Shown: positions 23,956 through 31,688 of the stretch, one piece after another
How positions within the stretch are numbered: position 1 is the first letter of the stretch
How the letters are laid out: each line of letters begins with the position of its first letter
Source: RUG13091 sp963619935
GTDB lineage: Bacteria > Bacillota_I > Bacilli_A > RFN20 > CAG-826
Length of the DNA: 33,536 nucleotides
Assembly: GCA_963619935.1 (NCBI GenBank)
Contig: CAVEYA010000031.1
Location: forward strand, 1 to 33,536
Direction of reading: 5' to 3'
Position numbers and translations under genes: made by a program
The notes under the pieces: generated by a model
The model's input: only the letters and a program-made list of their open reading frames with translations
The model's database searches: none
What the model was told of the DNA's origin: nothing

Positions 23956-24564
23956 ATGCAAAAACAAAAGGTATTTACAGTGAGAGGCATGGCGGAAATT
24001 GGGATATTTACCGCGATTGCCTTCGTTCTTGATTATCTTCAAGGACCAATTTGGCACTTATTATTCAAAAGTGGTGGATCAATCGGCTTTGCAATGGTGC
24101 CAATTCTATTTTTAGCTTATAGACGTGGTTTCTTAAGCGCATTTATTTCTGGCTTATTATTAGGCCTTATTCAAATGGTGGATGGTATTGATACTTTACC
24201 AAACGCAGCTTGGTATTTAGTAGTTATTCAAGTCGTACTTGATTATATCTTAGCCTATCCATTAGTGGCTTTTGCGGGTTTATTTAAACCATTATTTGAT
24301 AAAGCTAACACAAAAGGTGATAAGATCCTTTGGATTGTTATTGGTTCCGTTATCGGTGGCTTACTCAAATTTATGTGTCATTTCTTATCTGGATTTATTT
24401 TCTGGGGAAATGCCGATTTTGCTGGAGGACCAGTCCTCTACTCATTAATGTATAACAGCACATATATGTTACCAAATATCATTATTTGCACTGGTGTAAT
24501 GGTCTTATTAGTGACCATTCAACCAAAACTCTTTATCCCAAAAGAATATCAAGTAGCAGAATAG
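23956..24564 (+). CDS. thiT: Thiamine ECF transporter substrate-binding subunit
   Basis: 202 aa with six helices. The N-terminal block EIGIFTAIAFVLDYLQG is close to the ThiT signature (A-x-x-x-A-x-x), and the length matches ThiT (about 180-200 aa). The thiamine-binding S-component works with a shared energizing module (two ATPases and EcfT) that is not in this window, as is usual for group II ECF systems. Control by the TPP riboswitch just upstream strongly supports thiamine as substrate. SD AAGGAGG is the 3' arm of the switch hairpin. A clear terminator follows at 24583. Confidence 0.95.
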   Translation: MQKQKVFTVRGMAEIGIFTAIAFVLDYLQGPIWHLLFKSGGSIGFAMVPILFLAYRRGFLSAFISGLLLGLIQMVDGIDTLPNAAWYLVVIQVVLDYILAYPLVAFAGLFKPLFDKANTKGDKILWIVIGSVIGGLLKFMCHFLSGFIFWGNADFAGGPVLYSLMYNSTYMLPNIIICTGVMVLLVTIQPKLFIPKEYQVAE

Positions 24565-24582
24565 ATTAAATAGGTTAAAAAG

Positions 24583-24612
24583 TAGGCGTCTATCTTAGAT
24601 GCCTATTTTTTT
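24583..24612 (+). terminator. Intrinsic terminator after thiT
   Basis: Stem TAGGCGTCT (24583-24591) / AGATGCCTA (24597-24605), one G-U pair, 5-nt loop, seven T. Confidence 0.93.
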
Positions 24613-24651
24613 ATGTTTATCTTCTCTAATAGAGAAAATATGATAAGCGAG

Positions 24652-24681
24652 TTAACATTTTCTAATATATTATGATATATT
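24652..24681 (+). promoter_or_regulatory. Promoter of the 24704-28738 operon
   Basis: -35 TTAACA (24652-24657), 18-nt spacer, extended -10 TGATATATT (24673-24681). Predicted start near 24688; the short leader carries GCGAGG as SD for ATG 24704. Confidence 0.7.
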
Positions 24682-24703
24682 TATTAGAAAGCGAGGTAAT
24701 TTT

Positions 24704-25690
24704 ATGGCAAAAGCAAAAGTTAAAAAAGAAGTTGAAGAAAAACCAGTTGAAGATATTAATACTTTGCTTCCTGGTGCAATTTTAATTAATAAACCCACAA
24801 AAGAAACCCCAGCTTATGAAGAAACAATTGAAAACGCGAGATTAAATTTTTCTCGTTCCTTTAAAAAAGGAAGATATAAATCTTATATTGCGATGGGTAT
24901 CGTATTAGCCGCGGCGATTGGGGCAGTTGTTTGTTTAGGCATGAAAGAACAATATTGGAAAATTATTGGCTGGTCCATTGTTGGCGTGGTTGTCGTTGGT
25001 ATGTTAGTTTACTACATCATTAACCGTAATAGCATGCCTAGTAAAACAAAGGATTACATTAAATTAGTTAATGAACAATTAAATATGCGTAATTTCGCTG
25101 ATACACGTATTAGTGACGCAGCGGTGGATGAAAAAGATAAGATGGATTTATCTGATCCAATTAGTGACGCGGTTTATACTTCTTTAAATAATATTGCGTC
25201 TCGTAACGTGGTAACTGGTAAATTCCTTAATCGTAGTTTTAAAGTCGCTGATTTAGGCTTATATAGTGGCGAAGGTAAAAAACGTTCAGCAGCATTCGTG
25301 GGTAAGTATTTAAGCTATCCAAATGAACTTCATTTTGAACATCGTTACATTATTCTTTCTAAAGGCGCACAAGGGATTGATCAACCAACTGATATTCAAG
25401 ATTTAGTCCCACTTGTGGATGAAGGCAATTTTGTGATTTATGGGAATAAGGACGCTGTCCCTGCTTCTGATTTATCACAAAAGTTTATTGATGCGATTAA
25501 AAAGATTAAAGTTTATGACCATTTATTAAATTTAAATGTTGTTGTTTGGGCTGGCCACTCTGCTGTCTATGCTTCTTATGATGATTCTGTGATGACTCTT
25601 CCATTTCAAAAACCATTTGATAAGAGCAGTAATGAACAATATGCTTCTACATTAATTCTTTTATTAGAAGCTTTATCCCTAATTTGCTAA
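24704..25690 (+). CDS. Two-helix membrane protein of unknown function
   Basis: 328 aa. A Lys/Glu-rich cytoplasmic N-terminus of ~60 residues is followed by two hydrophobic helices (about 61-80 and 87-107) and a soluble ~220-residue C-terminal domain, probably cytoplasmic by the positive-inside rule. That domain contains FLNRSFKVADLGLYSGEGKK, RYIILSKGAQG and NVVVWAGHSAVYASYDD; I do not recognise the family with confidence (some resemblance to DUF3137-type membrane proteins). It is the first gene of an operon: its stop TAA overlaps the SD of ntdP. Conserved linkage with nucleotide and tRNA-modification genes may be accidental. Confidence 0.85.
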   Translation: MAKAKVKKEVEEKPVEDINTLLPGAILINKPTKETPAYEETIENARLNFSRSFKKGRYKSYIAMGIVLAAAIGAVVCLGMKEQYWKIIGWSIVGVVVVGMLVYYIINRNSMPSKTKDYIKLVNEQLNMRNFADTRISDAAVDEKDKMDLSDPISDAVYTSLNNIASRNVVTGKFLNRSFKVADLGLYSGEGKKRSAAFVGKYLSYPNELHFEHRYIILSKGAQGIDQPTDIQDLVPLVDEGNFVIYGNKDAVPASDLSQKFIDAIKKIKVYDHLLNLNVVVWAGHSAVYASYDDSVMTLPFQKPFDKSSNEQYASTLILLLEALSLIC

Positions 25691-25698
25691 GGATTTTT

Positions 25699-26238
25699 AT
25701 GAATCAAGTTGGTCGTTGGTTAGGTATTAAATGTTATAAACATAATGGTTCCATTCATCGTTATTGGGATCGTGGTTTAGTATTGGAAAATAATGACGAC
25801 TATATTGTTATAGCCACTAAAAGGGCAAAGGTCATTGAAAGCAATGGTAGACGTTGGTTTACTAAAGAACCTGCGGTTACAATCTTTTCTAAAAAAGAAT
25901 GGTGGAACGCTATTTGCATGCTCAAAAAAGAAGGTATTGTCTATTACTGCAATATTGCTTCTCCTTCTTTAATTGAAAGAGATGCAATTAAATATATTGA
26001 TTATGATTTAGATGCGAAATTATTTCCAAATGATGAAATTCGTGTTCTTGATGAAAAGGAATACCTCTATCATAAAACAATCTATCAATATAGTGATGAT
26101 TTAGACACTGTACTTAAGTACACAACAAGGAAAATCATTCAATTAATGAAAGATAGAAAGTTTCCTTTTGAAGATCAAAAGATTAGAGAGTATTACGCTC
26201 AATATTTATTAAACACAGAAAAGAAGAATGAAGAATGA
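25699..26238 (+). CDS. ntdP: DUF402/Ntdp-type nucleoside tri- and diphosphate phosphatase
   Basis: 179 aa from ATG 25699, preceded by AAGGA 6-7 nt upstream; a TTG at 25684 is in the previous gene's end. It closely follows the family represented by Staphylococcus Ntdp: KCYKHNGSIHRYWD, VIESNGRRWFTKEPAV, ICMLKKEGIVYYCNIASP, KYIDYDLDAKLFPN and LDEKEYLYH. The conserved D-x-D-L-D and Tyr/Cys/Asn residues are those of the fold that binds metal and nucleotide. It hydrolyses nucleoside di- and triphosphates. Its TGA overlaps the ATG of tsaE, so it shares their message. Confidence 0.92.
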   Translation: MNQVGRWLGIKCYKHNGSIHRYWDRGLVLENNDDYIVIATKRAKVIESNGRRWFTKEPAVTIFSKKEWWNAICMLKKEGIVYYCNIASPSLIERDAIKYIDYDLDAKLFPNDEIRVLDEKEYLYHKTIYQYSDDLDTVLKYTTRKIIQLMKDRKFPFEDQKIREYYAQYLLNTEKKNEE

Positions 26239-26684
26239 AACAAATTGTTTTATTGACACATAGTAAAGAAGAAACTATGGCGTTAGGTCATAAATTAGCA
26301 AATAAATTACCTAATGGAATTACTTTAACTTTAACTGGTGATTTAGGAGCAGGCAAAACGACTTTTGTTCGTGGCCTTGCAGAAGGGCTTAATATTAAAG
26401 AAGTGGTGCAATCGCCAACATTTAATATTATGAAAATATATTTAAAAGGTAATCGCCCTTTAATTCATATTGATGCTTATCGTTTAGCAGATATCGATAC
26501 TGATATTGGCTTAGATGAATATATTGGCTATGAAACTGGTATCACAGTGATTGAATGGCCGATGTATATCGCTAAATTAATTCCTGATAACGCAATAGAA
26601 GTAGAGATATTAAATAAAGGTGATGACACTCGTCAAATAACCTTTACGATTAAAGATGATTCTTTAGGAGCAATGTTTAATTAA
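26235..26684 (+). CDS. tsaE: tRNA t6A synthesis ATPase TsaE
   Basis: 149 aa, the usual size. Walker A GDLGAGKTT (residues ~35-43), the family block VVQSPTFNIMKIY, HIDAYRL (metal-binding Asp) and VIEWPMYI. TsaE is the ATPase that resets the TsaB-TsaD complex during N6-threonylcarbamoyladenosine formation at position 37 of ANN-decoding tRNAs. Overlap ATGA with ntdP; two bases to tsaB. Confidence 0.96.
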   Translation: MKQIVLLTHSKEETMALGHKLANKLPNGITLTLTGDLGAGKTTFVRGLAEGLNIKEVVQSPTFNIMKIYLKGNRPLIHIDAYRLADIDTDIGLDEYIGYETGITVIEWPMYIAKLIPDNAIEVEILNKGDDTRQITFTIKDDSLGAMFN

Positions 26685-26685
26685 T

Positions 26686-27270
26686 ATGTATTCAATTATT
26701 TTAGATTCATCTAATACAGCGTTAACAGTAGGTGTGGCTAAAGACCATCAATTAATTGATTCTATTTCTTACGAAGCTTGGCAACAACAATCAGAATATA
26801 TGATTCCAGAATTAAATAAATTCATGGAAAAATATGATATCAATAAGGATAACATTGAGGATGTGATTGTAGCGATTGGGCCTGGTAGTTATACCGGTGT
26901 TCGTATTTCCATCACTATTGCTAAAACAATCGCTGCGGCGATTCATTGTAAGGTTTATGCAATTAGTTCCTTACAAGCGGAAAAAGACGGCAAAAACCCA
27001 TCCATTTGTGTAATTAATGCGAGAAGCAATCGCTCCTATATTGGTGTTTATGAAAATGAAAAAGTGATTATGAATGATTGCATTATGACTAATGATGAAG
27101 TGAAGAAATATATTAACGAACATCCTTCTTATTCATTATGTGGTAATGCAAGTTATTTAGGCTTAGAAGGTAAAAATTCTAATTTAGCGAAAGAGATGCT
27201 TTCCTTAATTGAGTTTATCTCTCCTATTGATAATCCATTAGCCTTAAAACCTGTTTACATGAAGGATTAA
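26686..27270 (+). CDS. tsaB: tRNA t6A synthesis protein TsaB
   Basis: 194 aa, a little short for TsaB (~210-240). The actin-like nucleotide-fold opening IILDSSNTALTVGV and the hallmark AIGPGSYTGVRISI are present; the C-terminal region is reduced. TsaB is the inactive paralogue that scaffolds TsaD in the t6A complex. The SD AGGAG lies ~15 nt upstream, an unusually long spacing; translation may be coupled to tsaE. Confidence 0.94.
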   Translation: MYSIILDSSNTALTVGVAKDHQLIDSISYEAWQQQSEYMIPELNKFMEKYDINKDNIEDVIVAIGPGSYTGVRISITIAKTIAAAIHCKVYAISSLQAEKDGKNPSICVINARSNRSYIGVYENEKVIMNDCIMTNDEVKKYINEHPSYSLCGNASYLGLEGKNSNLAKEMLSLIEFISPIDNPLALKPVYMKD

Positions 27271-27271
27271 T

Positions 27272-27724
27272 ATGATTCCTGATATTAATATTAGAAAAGC
27301 GGAAGATAAAGACATTCCACGTATTATGGAAATTGAAAATATCTGCTTTATTGCTCCTTGGAAGGAAAAAGATGTTCTATATGAAATACATGAAAACATA
27401 GTGAGTAATTTTTGGGTCATTGAAGTAGACAACAAGATTGAAGGGTTTGCGGATTATTGGAAAACCTTTGATTCTGCGACAATCGCTCAAATTGCAATTG
27501 ATCCAAAAAGACAAAAGCAGCATTTAGGTAGTTATTTATTAAAAGAAATTATTGCTGATTGCTATGCAAAGAAAGTAAGATTCATTACTTTAGAAGTTAG
27601 AATCCATAATATAAACGCAATCAACTTATATAAGAAATATAGATTTGAACAAGTATTAGTGAAAGAACATTATTACAGCAATGGCGATGATGCGATATAT
27701 ATGATTAGAAAGGTGGAAAATTAA
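27272..27724 (+). CDS. rimI: GNAT acetyltransferase, RimI-type
   Basis: 150 aa GNAT protein. Motif A reads IAIDPKRQKQHLGSYLL with the acetyl-CoA-binding R/Q-x-x-x-x-G loop (the second Gly position is His-Leu-Gly). Motif B reads FITLEVRIHNINAINLYKKYRFEQ, the family V-R-x-x-N-x-x-A-x-x-L-Y pattern that defines RimI-like ribosomal N-acetyltransferases. In Bacilli rimI commonly sits between tsaB and tsaD, as here. It acetylates the N-terminus of ribosomal protein S18 in E. coli; the substrate in this lineage is not shown. SD AAGGA lies just before the ATG, one base after tsaB. Confidence 0.92.
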   Translation: MIPDINIRKAEDKDIPRIMEIENICFIAPWKEKDVLYEIHENIVSNFWVIEVDNKIEGFADYWKTFDSATIAQIAIDPKRQKQHLGSYLLKEIIADCYAKKVRFITLEVRIHNINAINLYKKYRFEQVLVKEHYYSNGDDAIYMIRKVEN

Positions 27725-28738
27725 ATGGCAACAATTCTTGCGATTGAATCAAGTTGTGACGAAACTTCAATTGCAATTACCAGAGATGGTAAATTACTTT
27801 CCAATGTTGTTTCCACACAAATTGACGTGCATCGTAAATATGGTGGCGTTATGCCTGAAATAGCTTCTCGATTACATGCCGAAAATATTGGCGTTGTGTT
27901 AAGCGAAGCGGTAGAACAAGCTGGTATTAAAATAGAAGATGTCGATGCGATAGCGGTTACTCGTGGCCCTGGCTTAATTGGTGCTTTGCACGTTGGTTTA
28001 CAATGTGCAAAAACATTAGCCATGCTTTATCATAAACCTCTTATTCCAGTTCATCATTTAACTGGACACATCTACGCGAATGAATACATTGCTCCATTAG
28101 AATTCCCTTTATTAGCGGTTGTGGTGTCGGGTGGCAATAGTGAACTCGTACTCATGGAAGGCCCAATGAAATTTAAAGTGATTGGGGAAACTCGCGATGA
28201 TGCGATTGGTGAATGTTACGATAAAGTGGCCCGTGTATTAGGGCTTCCTTATCCTGGTGGACTACCAATTGATAAACTAGCTAAAGAAGGTGAACACACT
28301 TATAATTTGCCAACTCCATTAAAAGGTGAACACACCTATGATTTATCCTATTCGGGATTAAAGACTAATATCATTAACTTAGTCCATAATCTCGAACAAA
28401 AAGGAGAAAAAGTAAATGTTCCTAATATGTGCCGTTCATTCCAAGACGTCGCGGTAGGGTTAGTTGTTGATCGTGCGATTAAAGCGGTTAATGAATATAA
28501 AGTTAAAGAAGTAATTCTAGCGGGTGGTGTTAGCGCCAATTCCTATTTACGTAGTGAAATGCAAAGAGAAATGGAACAACGCGGAATCAAGATTATTATT
28601 CCTCCAATGTGGTGTTGCACTGATAACGCTGCAATGATTGCAAAAGTTGCAGAACATTTATACGATATGAAAATCTTCGCCCCATTAACTATTGGAGTGG
28701 ATCCAAACTGGTTTATCGAAGATTATGACAAATTTTAA
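27725..28738 (+). CDS. tsaD: tRNA t6A threonylcarbamoyltransferase TsaD
   Basis: 337 aa with no gaps against the family's usual ~335-345. Key blocks: ESSCDETSIAI, the metal-binding HHLTGHIYANEY (the H-x-x-x-H pair), VVVSGGNSELVLM, LPYPGGLPIDKLA and the C-terminal AGGVSANSYLR with CTDNAAMIA. TsaD transfers the threonylcarbamoyl group to A37 of tRNA. The ATG follows rimI with no spacer, with SD AAAGGTGG about 10 nt upstream. No terminator follows, so some read-through into asnS is possible. Confidence 0.97.
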   Translation: MATILAIESSCDETSIAITRDGKLLSNVVSTQIDVHRKYGGVMPEIASRLHAENIGVVLSEAVEQAGIKIEDVDAIAVTRGPGLIGALHVGLQCAKTLAMLYHKPLIPVHHLTGHIYANEYIAPLEFPLLAVVVSGGNSELVLMEGPMKFKVIGETRDDAIGECYDKVARVLGLPYPGGLPIDKLAKEGEHTYNLPTPLKGEHTYDLSYSGLKTNIINLVHNLEQKGEKVNVPNMCRSFQDVAVGLVVDRAIKAVNEYKVKEVILAGGVSANSYLRSEMQREMEQRGIKIIIPPMWCCTDNAAMIAKVAEHLYDMKIFAPLTIGVDPNWFIEDYDKF

Positions 28739-28761
28739 TAATACTGAATATCAATTTAGTA

Positions 28762-28767
28762 TATAAT
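28762..28767 (+). promoter_or_regulatory. -10 TATAAT of the asnS promoter
   Basis: Perfect TATAAT with no convincing -35. Predicted start ~28774 gives a short leader with SD AAGGAG (~28781) before ATG 28794. Confidence 0.55.
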
Positions 28768-28793
28768 TGATAACAAACAAAAGGAGAAAGATT

Positions 28794-30185
28794 ATGGCAT
28801 CTATTAAATCTACTAGTTTTGAGCTTTATGATGTTGTTACTTCTGGTGACAAAGAAGAGCTCGAAGAATTAAAAGAAGTAACCTTAGAAGGTTGGGTTAG
28901 AACTAATCGTGATAATGGTTCAATTGGTTTTATTGAATTCAATGATGGAACCTATTTTAAAAACGTACAATTAGTTTATGATAATAATTCCCATAATCAT
29001 GATTTATTAACTTCATTAAGAACCGGAGCCGCAATTAAAGTTATTGGTGAACTCCATTTAACACCTGAAAATAAACAACCATTTGAAATTAGAGTTAAAG
29101 ATTGTGAATTAGAAGGCGATGTAGCGGATGATTATCCATTACAAAAGAAGAGACATTCATTTGAATTCTTACGTGATATCGCGCATATCCGTCCAAGAGC
29201 CAATACTTTCCAAGCTGTTTTTAGAGTCCGTTCTGTTCTTTCTATGGCAATTCATGAATTTTTCCAAGAAAGAGGATTCATTTATGTCCATACACCTTTA
29301 ATTACCACAAACGATGGTGAAGGTGCCGGAAATGTATTTGATGTTGTCACTCATGACACAAAAGATCCAAATAGTTTCTATGGTCGTAAGGTAAATTTAA
29401 CTGTCACTGGTCAATTACATGTTGAACCATTCGCTTTAGCGTTTAGAGATGTTTATACTTTTGGACCTGCTTTCCGTGCAGAACATAGTAACACAGTTAG
29501 ACATGCTTCCGAATTCTGGATGGTTGAACCTGAAATCGCTTTTGCAGATTTAAATGACAATATGGATTTAATTGAAGATTGTGTTAAATATTGTATTACT
29601 TACGTGATGCAATCTTGTAAAGCAGAAATGGAATTCTTCAACACGATGATTGATAAAACATTGCTTGATCGACTCAACCATGTTTTAAATAGTGAATTTA
29701 AGAAAATGAGTTACACAGAAGGTGTAGAAATTCTCAAAAAAGCCGTAAAAGACGGACATAAATTCGATAATCCAAATATTGAATGGGGTATGGATTTACA
29801 ATCTGAACATGAAAGATACTTAACTGAAGAAGTCGTCAAAGGTCCATTATTCTTAACTGATTATCCAAAAGAAATTAAAGCTTTCTATATGCGTGAAAAC
29901 GATGACGGTAAGACTGTTGCAGCCTGTGACTTACTTGTTCCATTTGTTGGTGAGTTAGTCGGTGGTTCCCAAAGAGAAGAAAGATATGAAATCTTAAAAG
30001 CTAAGATGGAAAAACTTGGTAACGATAAAGAACTTGATTGGTATCTTGATACTCGTCGTTATGGTGGTTGTAAACACTCCGGATTCGGTATTGGCTTTGA
30101 CCGTTTATTAATGTATGTCACTGGTATGCAAAACATTCGTGATGTTCAACCATATCCACGCACAAGTGGTTCCATTAAATATTAA
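28794..30185 (+). CDS. asnS: Asparaginyl-tRNA synthetase
   Basis: 463 aa from ATG 28794, which has SD AAAGGAG 8 nt upstream; the TTG at 28767 overlaps the promoter and is rejected. The N-terminal OB-fold anticodon-binding domain (~25-115: LEGWVRTNRDNGSIGFIEFN) is followed by the class II catalytic core. Motif 1 is LRDIAHIRPRANTFQAVF, motif 2 FRAEHSNTVRHASEFWMVE and motif 3 GFGIGFDRLLMYVTGMQN. It joins asparagine to tRNA-Asn. Its presence argues that this organism makes Asn-tRNA directly rather than only by amidation of Asp-tRNA. The gene ends two bases before a 49-aa membrane protein. Confidence 0.96.
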   Translation: MASIKSTSFELYDVVTSGDKEELEELKEVTLEGWVRTNRDNGSIGFIEFNDGTYFKNVQLVYDNNSHNHDLLTSLRTGAAIKVIGELHLTPENKQPFEIRVKDCELEGDVADDYPLQKKRHSFEFLRDIAHIRPRANTFQAVFRVRSVLSMAIHEFFQERGFIYVHTPLITTNDGEGAGNVFDVVTHDTKDPNSFYGRKVNLTVTGQLHVEPFALAFRDVYTFGPAFRAEHSNTVRHASEFWMVEPEIAFADLNDNMDLIEDCVKYCITYVMQSCKAEMEFFNTMIDKTLLDRLNHVLNSEFKKMSYTEGVEILKKAVKDGHKFDNPNIEWGMDLQSEHERYLTEEVVKGPLFLTDYPKEIKAFYMRENDDGKTVAACDLLVPFVGELVGGSQREERYEILKAKMEKLGNDKELDWYLDTRRYGGCKHSGFGIGFDRLLMYVTGMQNIRDVQPYPRTSGSIKY

Positions 30186-30187
30186 TT

Positions 30188-30337
30188 ATGGCGGACAAAA
30201 ATAAAGTATTAACACCAGAGGAAATGCAAAGAAAAGAAGTAATTCGAAAAAGATTATTAATCGTCTTAGTGGCGATAGATATCTTACTTATTGCTTATTT
30301 AGTATTTGAATTAATCTCGGTAATTAAAAATCTATAA
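30188..30337 (+). CDS. Small single-helix membrane protein (49 aa)
   Basis: An ATG two bases after the asnS TAA opens a 49-codon frame ending TAA at 30335-30337, just before a terminator. The product begins MADKNKVLTPEEMQRKEV, has a basic stretch IRKRL, then one hydrophobic segment LLIVLVAIDILLIAYLVF (residues ~23-40) and a short polar tail. By the positive-inside rule the N-terminus is cytoplasmic. There is no clear SD; translation may be coupled to asnS. Family unknown. It is too short for many gene finders, but its position, codon use and the terminator support it. Confidence 0.7.
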   Translation: MADKNKVLTPEEMQRKEVIRKRLLIVLVAIDILLIAYLVFELISVIKNL

Positions 30338-30343
30338 AAAAAG

Positions 30344-30373
30344 AATCTCAATCGAAAGTGGTTGAGATTTTTT
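30344..30373 (+). terminator. Bidirectional intrinsic terminator
   Basis: Stem AATCTCAA (30344-30351) / TTGAGATT (30362-30369), extended inward by three weak pairs (T-G, C-G, G-T), then a T-run; an A-run before the stem lets it serve the convergent minus-strand operon too. Confidence 0.92.
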
Positions 30374-31055
30374 ATTGTTGGTTATTATTCGGATTATTGT
30401 TTTGATTGTTTGTTGGACTGAAGGACTGCGCCATTTGTTTATTTTGGTTATAGCCTTCTAATGATTTATCAAAGATAGAATTGCTACGAGAATATAATTG
30501 TATGGTTCTAGCAATTAAAGCTTGTAAAGATACTAAATACCAAACACCACCGACAAGCATAAGTGGGACAAAGATATAACTGGCCCAAGCTGCCGCTTCT
30601 AAGTGTGGTGTATTAACTAGTTCTGGCCAAGAAACCAATAAAGAACCCTCTTGTGAAACAAAGACATGGGAGAAATCCCATACAAATAAAATAGTGGAGA
30701 AACCAGTTTCCTTATAATCAAATACATTGTATGACCAGTCACGACATACTGCGTTTCTTATTATTAACAATAACGCAGCAACTAGCATAAGTAAGAAAGG
30801 AATCCAAGATTGTTTATAGAATAATCTCCAACTCTTTTTGCGTGCGTATCTGATGAAGTGCTTCTTATCAGTAATTACACGCGTAATGACAACATCATGA
30901 CATAAGTTATCGATGCGTTTACCTTGCCATTTCATTACCTTAGTAATCCACATACCGATATAGCCAATAATGACAAACACTAAGATGACAATTAAAAGAA
31001 TAGCAAAGATTAATCGCTTGTCATTTTCACTTAATTTAATTAATAAATTAATCAT
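30372..31055 (-). CDS. Membrane protein with Asn-rich tail, unknown function
   Basis: 227 aa, SD AAAGGAGG 5 nt before the ATG and overlapping the end of the upstream gene. Hydrophobic segments lie at about 14-38, 84-104 and 155-188, with a possible fourth around 118-135. A basic, polar loop (ARKKSWRLFYKQS) sits on the cytoplasmic side. The final ~25 residues are almost only Asn, Gln and Ser/Pro (NNQNNNPNNNQQ end), a low-complexity tail. Third gene of a three-gene minus-strand operon. I do not recognise the family. Confidence 0.83.
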   Translation of the reverse strand: MINLLIKLSENDKRLIFAILLIVILVFVIIGYIGMWITKVMKWQGKRIDNLCHDVVITRVITDKKHFIRYARKKSWRLFYKQSWIPFLLMLVAALLLIIRNAVCRDWSYNVFDYKETGFSTILFVWDFSHVFVSQEGSLLVSWPELVNTPHLEAAAWASYIFVPLMLVGGVWYLVSLQALIARTIQLYSRSNSIFDKSLEGYNQNKQMAQSFSPTNNQNNNPNNNQQ

Positions 31056-31066
31056 ACTTGCCTCCT

Positions 31067-31681
31067 TTAAAATTCAATCTTAACGCCAGAATTATCGTCT
31101 TCATCGTTATCTTCATCATCATCCATGATATCGTAGTCATCATCACGCTTAACATTATTATTAGGTGTAATTGGAGTGTTAATAACTTCCTCTTTAATAG
31201 GAGGAATATTATTCTCAATTTGTGATGGTGAAGGTTGGTCATGAACAATAGTGTTTTCTTCACGCGAAAGATTTAAATCAATACGTTCAATTTCTTTATT
31301 TTCTTCTGATTCTACATTAATTTGTTCAACTTCATCTTCTTTAATATCTTGTCTTAAATATTCTGGAGTGTAGAAAGGATCATTACTTAATGAGATTGAT
31401 GTATCAACATTATTACTAATGATTGTGCTTACTTCACCTTCTGTGTGACTTATTCCGTTATTATCTTGACCTAGAGTGGCTAAACGTTTTTTCGCTTCTA
31501 TATCTTCAGGTAAATCTTCTTGTAAGGAATGGCCAGTAAAGAATAAAACAATACTTTTAATAAATAAGAAGATAAAGACAAAAATAGATATAACTAAATA
31601 AACCGCTAATGCGATGAGTAACACTGGTAATACTAAGATATAGAGAATGCCTTTTCCAAAGCTTTTAAAGAAGTTTGCCAT
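31067..31681 (-). CDS. Membrane protein with long acidic disordered tail, unknown function
   Basis: 204 aa. After MANFFKSFGKG, a hydrophobic stretch of ~38 residues (~12-49) is long enough for two helices forming a hairpin. The remaining ~150 residues are polar, rich in Glu, Asp, Ser and Asn, with an almost pure Asp/Glu/Asn run near the C-terminus (~180-197), so likely disordered and cytoplasmic or extracellular depending on topology. No SD is seen before the ATG; a TTTAAT hexamer lies 6 nt upstream, so it may have its own leaderless start or be coupled. Middle gene of the minus-strand trio. Confidence 0.8.
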   Translation of the reverse strand: MANFFKSFGKGILYILVLPVLLIALAVYLVISIFVFIFLFIKSIVLFFTGHSLQEDLPEDIEAKKRLATLGQDNNGISHTEGEVSTIISNNVDTSISLSNDPFYTPEYLRQDIKEDEVEQINVESEENKEIERIDLNLSREENTIVHDQPSPSQIENNIPPIKEEVINTPITPNNNVKRDDDYDIMDDDEDNDEDDNSGVKIEF

Positions 31682-31688
31682 AGTCTAA

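Noticed and set aside
24622..24636. Hairpin TTCTCT-AAT-AGAGAA as a terminator
   Set aside because: It lies just past the real terminator at 24583-24612 and has no T-run; probably incidental A/T-rich symmetry.
28767..28793. Longer AsnRS start at TTG 28767
   Set aside because: The TTG overlaps the -10 TATAAT; the ATG at 28794 has SD AAGGAG and matches the normal N-terminus.
31048..31263. 71-aa minus-strand frame, Met/Leu/Lys-rich
   Set aside because: It is the out-of-frame reading of the acidic-tail protein gene; the low-complexity composition comes from GAT/GAA-rich codons.
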